Origin: Paracoccus xiamenensis
GTDB lineage: Bacteria > Pseudomonadota > Alphaproteobacteria > Rhodobacterales > Rhodobacteraceae
Direction: 5' to 3'
Assembly (NCBI RefSeq): GCF_011308835.1
Contig: NZ_JAAOHY010000003.1
Span: 124,001 to 188,000, forward strand
Length of the DNA stretch: 64,000 nt
Part shown: positions 61,833 through 64,000 of the stretch, piece after piece
Layout of the letters: each line of letters begins with the position of its first letter
Position numbering within the stretch: position 1 is the first letter of the stretch
Notes under the pieces: model-generated
Seen by the model: only the letters and a program-made list of their open reading frames with translations
Told to the model about the DNA's origin: nothing
Databases searched by the model: none
Program-made: the position numbers and the translations under genes

Positions 61833-62234
61833 ATGAAGAGAAAAACGGCAGAGCTGCTTCGGATCACCGCCTTTTGCGCGGTGCTTTTGCCGTTCCTGCT
61901 GTCCTCGCTGATCGCCAGCGGGTTCATGCCCACCAGGTCCGCAGATGGCGCGATCACGCTGGTGATCTGCACCGGAGGCGGCCCGGCCGAAATACTGGTC
62001 GATCCCGTCACCATGCAGCCCGTGGACCCGGCCGGCAAAGACCCACATGACGAGCACAAGCCGACCTGCGCATGGGCCGCAAGTCAAGCCGCTTTTGACG
62101 CCCCGCTGCTGCCCGTGCTGGCCCGACCGCTGCGCCGGTCATATGCGTTAAACGCCCCCTTCACTGCCACAACCCTGATCGGCGCCCGCGGCACCGGATT
62201 GCCCCCGGCCACCGGGCCACCGCTTTCCGCCTGA
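61833..62234 (+). CDS. DUF2946-like small secreted or membrane protein
   Basis: Protein of 133 aa with one N-terminal hydrophobic segment (FCAVLLPFLLSSLIASG), then TLVICTGGG, a DPHDEHKPTCAWA segment and a Pro-rich tail. The Cys-His pattern resembles the DUF2946 family, often found beside TonB receptors and PepSY proteins. It lies 38 bp before the PepSY gene. Metal handling is possible but not shown. Confidence 0.6.
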   Translation: MKRKTAELLRITAFCAVLLPFLLSSLIASGFMPTRSADGAITLVICTGGGPAEILVDPVTMQPVDPAGKDPHDEHKPTCAWAASQAAFDAPLLPVLARPLRRSYALNAPFTATTLIGARGTGLPPATGPPLSA

Positions 62235-62272
62235 CGGTTATTTTCCCAATACCTTCAGACTGGATCTAAAAC

Positions 62273-63655
62273 ATGACTGACCTGACCAACGGGGCCGCTG
62301 CCCCGCAATCTGCCACGCCCGCATCGGGCGGCGTGGCCAACCTTTACCGTGCCGTCTGGCGCTGGCATTTCTATGCCGGGCTGCTGGTGCTGCCCTTCAT
62401 GATCTCGCTGGCGGTGACCGGTGCGATCTATCTGTATCACAACGAAATCGACCGCTGGTTCCACGCCGATTTCATGCAGGTGACGCCGGGCGACCAAGCC
62501 CTGCCGCCGACCGAGCTGGTCGCAGCCGCGTTGTCCGCCCAACCCGGCACAGCGGTCAAATACACCGACCCCGCCCGCGACGATCTGTCGACCCAGATCA
62601 CCATTCAGCCCGAGACAGGCCCCCGCATGGCCGCCTATGTAAACCAGTACAACGGTGAGGTGCTGGAGGTGCGCGAGGACCGCACCACCATCGGATGGAC
62701 GGTGCGTCTTCTGCATTCGTTCCGCCTGTTGGGTGCCACGCCCCGCATGATCATCGAGATCGTCGCCGGCTGGTCGATCCTGCTGGTCGCAACGGGGATC
62801 TGGCTGTGGTGGCCGCGCGGACAGAAGGGCGGCGTCGTCTCGGTCCGCGGGACGCCCCGGCGCCGTGTCTTCTGGCGCGACCTGCACGCGGTGACCGGTA
62901 TTGGCATCGGTGGCTTTATCGTCTTTCTGACGCTGACAGGGCTGCCCTGGTCCTCGGTCCTGGGGGCGAAAGTGAACCAATGGGCGAACGGCCACAATTT
63001 TGGCTATCCTGCCGGGTTGCGGATCGATGTGCCGATGTCGGACGAGCATCTGGATCACGTGGCGAAAACCTCGTGGACGCTGGAACAGGCGCAGATCCCC
63101 GAGGCGACGCAACCGCACGGCGCAGCACCGATCAGCATCGACGCGGCTGTCGAGACCTTCGATCGTCTTGGCATGCATCGGGGCTATTCGGTGGCACTGC
63201 CGACCAAGCCCAGCGGCGTCTATTCCGCCTCGGTCTATCCCGATGACCTCGACCAGCAGCGCGTTGTCCACCTGGATCAGTACAGCAACGAGCCTCTGAT
63301 CGACATGAGCTATGCCGATTACGGCCCGCTGGGTCGCGGCTTGGAATGGGGGATCGGCACCCATATGGGTCAGACCTTCGGGGTGGTGAACCAGATCGTC
63401 CTGCTGATTGCCTGCGCGGGCATCGTGCTGCTGTCGGTCAGCGCCGGGGTGATGTGGTGGAAGCGGCGGCCCTCGGGCAGCCTTGGCGTGCCGCCTCTGC
63501 CCGCGGACCGGCGGGTGTTCATCGGGCTGTTCGCCCTGCTGGCCATCGGCGGGGTGTTGTTCCCGCTGACCGGCCTGTCGCTGGTGGTGATGATCGGGCT
63601 GGACCTGATCTGGCAGCGGCTGAGCACGCCCGGACGGTCTGCACCGCAGGCATAG
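62273..63655 (+). CDS. PepSY domain-containing membrane protein
   Basis: Protein of 460 aa of the PepSY_TM family (PiuB/FoxB-like), whose members are linked to reduction or handling of iron-siderophores. Helix 1 is WHFYAGLLVLPFMISLAVTG; a periplasmic PepSY segment follows, helix 2 IIEIVAGWSILLVATGIWLWW, helix 3 near ITGIGIG-like GIGIGGFIVFLTLTG, and further helices at 370-395 and 420-445. Iron involvement is inferred from family. Confidence 0.8.
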   Translation: MTDLTNGAAAPQSATPASGGVANLYRAVWRWHFYAGLLVLPFMISLAVTGAIYLYHNEIDRWFHADFMQVTPGDQALPPTELVAAALSAQPGTAVKYTDPARDDLSTQITIQPETGPRMAAYVNQYNGEVLEVREDRTTIGWTVRLLHSFRLLGATPRMIIEIVAGWSILLVATGIWLWWPRGQKGGVVSVRGTPRRRVFWRDLHAVTGIGIGGFIVFLTLTGLPWSSVLGAKVNQWANGHNFGYPAGLRIDVPMSDEHLDHVAKTSWTLEQAQIPEATQPHGAAPISIDAAVETFDRLGMHRGYSVALPTKPSGVYSASVYPDDLDQQRVVHLDQYSNEPLIDMSYADYGPLGRGLEWGIGTHMGQTFGVVNQIVLLIACAGIVLLSVSAGVMWWKRRPSGSLGVPPLPADRRVFIGLFALLAIGGVLFPLTGLSLVVMIGLDLIWQRLSTPGRSAPQA

Positions 63656-63663
63656 CGCCCCTT

Positions 63664-63685
63664 GGCCGCCCGTGTGAGGGCGGCC
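63664..63685 (+). terminator. Hairpin after the PepSY gene
   Basis: GGCCGCCC (63664-63671) pairs with GGGCGGCC (63678-63685) around GTGTGA, beginning 9 nt after the stop. No strong T-run follows. Confidence 0.5.
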
Positions 63686-63701
63686 ATTCCCACGGGCAGG
63701 C

Positions 63702-63730
63702 TTGACTTTTCGGGGCGCCGCCCTCATCTA
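63702..63730 (+). promoter_or_regulatory. Candidate promoter for the last, partial gene
   Basis: TTGACT (63702-63707), a 17-bp spacer and CATCTA (63725-63730). It is about 180 bp before the coding start at 63912; the stretch between shows no other gene. Confidence 0.35.
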
Positions 63731-63911
63731 GCGCCAAACCCGTGTCGCGTGCTGCCGCGTGTGCAGCCAGTCGCGCCGGGTCTACCACAGGGTCCCACCG
63801 ACACGCAGGGGCACCGCCGGGCCGCCGTATCATGGTCCGCACCCCTTTAGCGGCAATTGCCGCCACGCCGCGCCCGATACGGGCGCGCGGCCGTAATGCA
63901 AGTGTTTGAAT

Positions 63912-64000
63912 ATGGATAATGAATATCGTCGCCCGCGCCGCGGGCAGAAACCGCGCCCTGGCGCCCCCCGCTCGGCCCGTCCGGCCGATGTGCAGGCGCG
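63912..64000 (+). CDS. Partial CDS start with basic low-complexity N-terminus
   Basis: ATG at 63912 opens a frame to the window end, reading MDNEYRRPRRGQKPRPGAP and continuing Arg/Pro-rich. Such tails occur on RNA-binding proteins, for example pseudouridine synthases and RNA methyltransferases, but no domain is reached, so the identity is unknown. No good ribosome-binding site is visible. Confidence 0.45.
   Translation, partial: MDNEYRRPRRGQKPRPGAPRSARPADVQA

Noticed and set aside
1..64000. CRISPR arrays, insertion sequences, prophage, att sites
   Set aside because: No regularly spaced repeats, transposase or integrase motifs, or terminal inverted repeats were seen on reading both strands.

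Overview
The window is high-GC, gene-dense chromosomal DNA from an alphaproteobacterium of the Rhodobacterales, most likely Paracoccus or a close relative. The evidence is codon and base usage, the gene families, the many ATGA/GTGA start-stop overlaps and a catecholate siderophore gene set of the kind known from Paracoccus. I see no rRNA, CRISPR array, insertion sequence, phage or integrase. Genes run off both ends: a dGTPase-like gene at base 1 and an unidentified coding start at 63912.

1-20114 is an amino-sugar catabolic island built around a MurR/RpiR-type regulator (8428-9342). It holds a GH20 hexosaminidase, NagA, NagB, a NagK-like ROK kinase, a four-gene sugar ABC transporter with an oxidoreductase, an MFS carrier, two M81 (MlrC-like) hydrolases, a DSD1-like PLP enzyme, RidA, an SDR, CutC and an NTF2-like protein. 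Each of the three control regions (960-1046, 9403-9488, 14671-14758) carries a pair of near-palindromic TGAAAATNAATTTCA-like sites about 72-75 bp apart that bracket a candidate promoter. This suggests one regulator and DNA looping.

20183-22304 holds a divergent pair: a SAM-methyltransferase-like protein and a methyltransferase-like/coiled-coil protein, probably for cell-surface glycan. 22372-28992 is a compact 2,3-dihydroxybenzoate siderophore cluster: isochorismate synthase, isochorismatase, DHB dehydrogenase, DHB-AMP ligase, a free-standing aryl carrier protein, a phosphopantetheinyl transferase and a stand-alone VibH-like condensation enzyme. This would fit a DHB-capped polyamine. 29317-40149 is the reductive pyrimidine pathway (PreT/PreA, dihydropyrimidinase, beta-ureidopropionase, a RutR-like repressor) with an ABC transporter, and it contains a compositionally foreign small gene at 33908. 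40195-47199 is a ferric-siderophore uptake locus (TonB receptor, esterase-like hydrolase, FecBCDE-type ABC system).

47196-54585 (minus strand) is a thiamin operon thiD-O-S-G-E-F-thiY-tenA-thiZ-thiX behind a TPP riboswitch. It combines thiazole synthesis with pyrimidine salvage and has no thiC. 54903-64000 holds mostly housekeeping genes: a glycosyltransferase-like protein, tRNA(CAT) with its own promoter, a YiiX-like protein lacking both expected catalytic residues, gltX, a small zincin, a PfkB sugar kinase, alaE, hchA, dtd and a DUF2946-like/PepSY pair.
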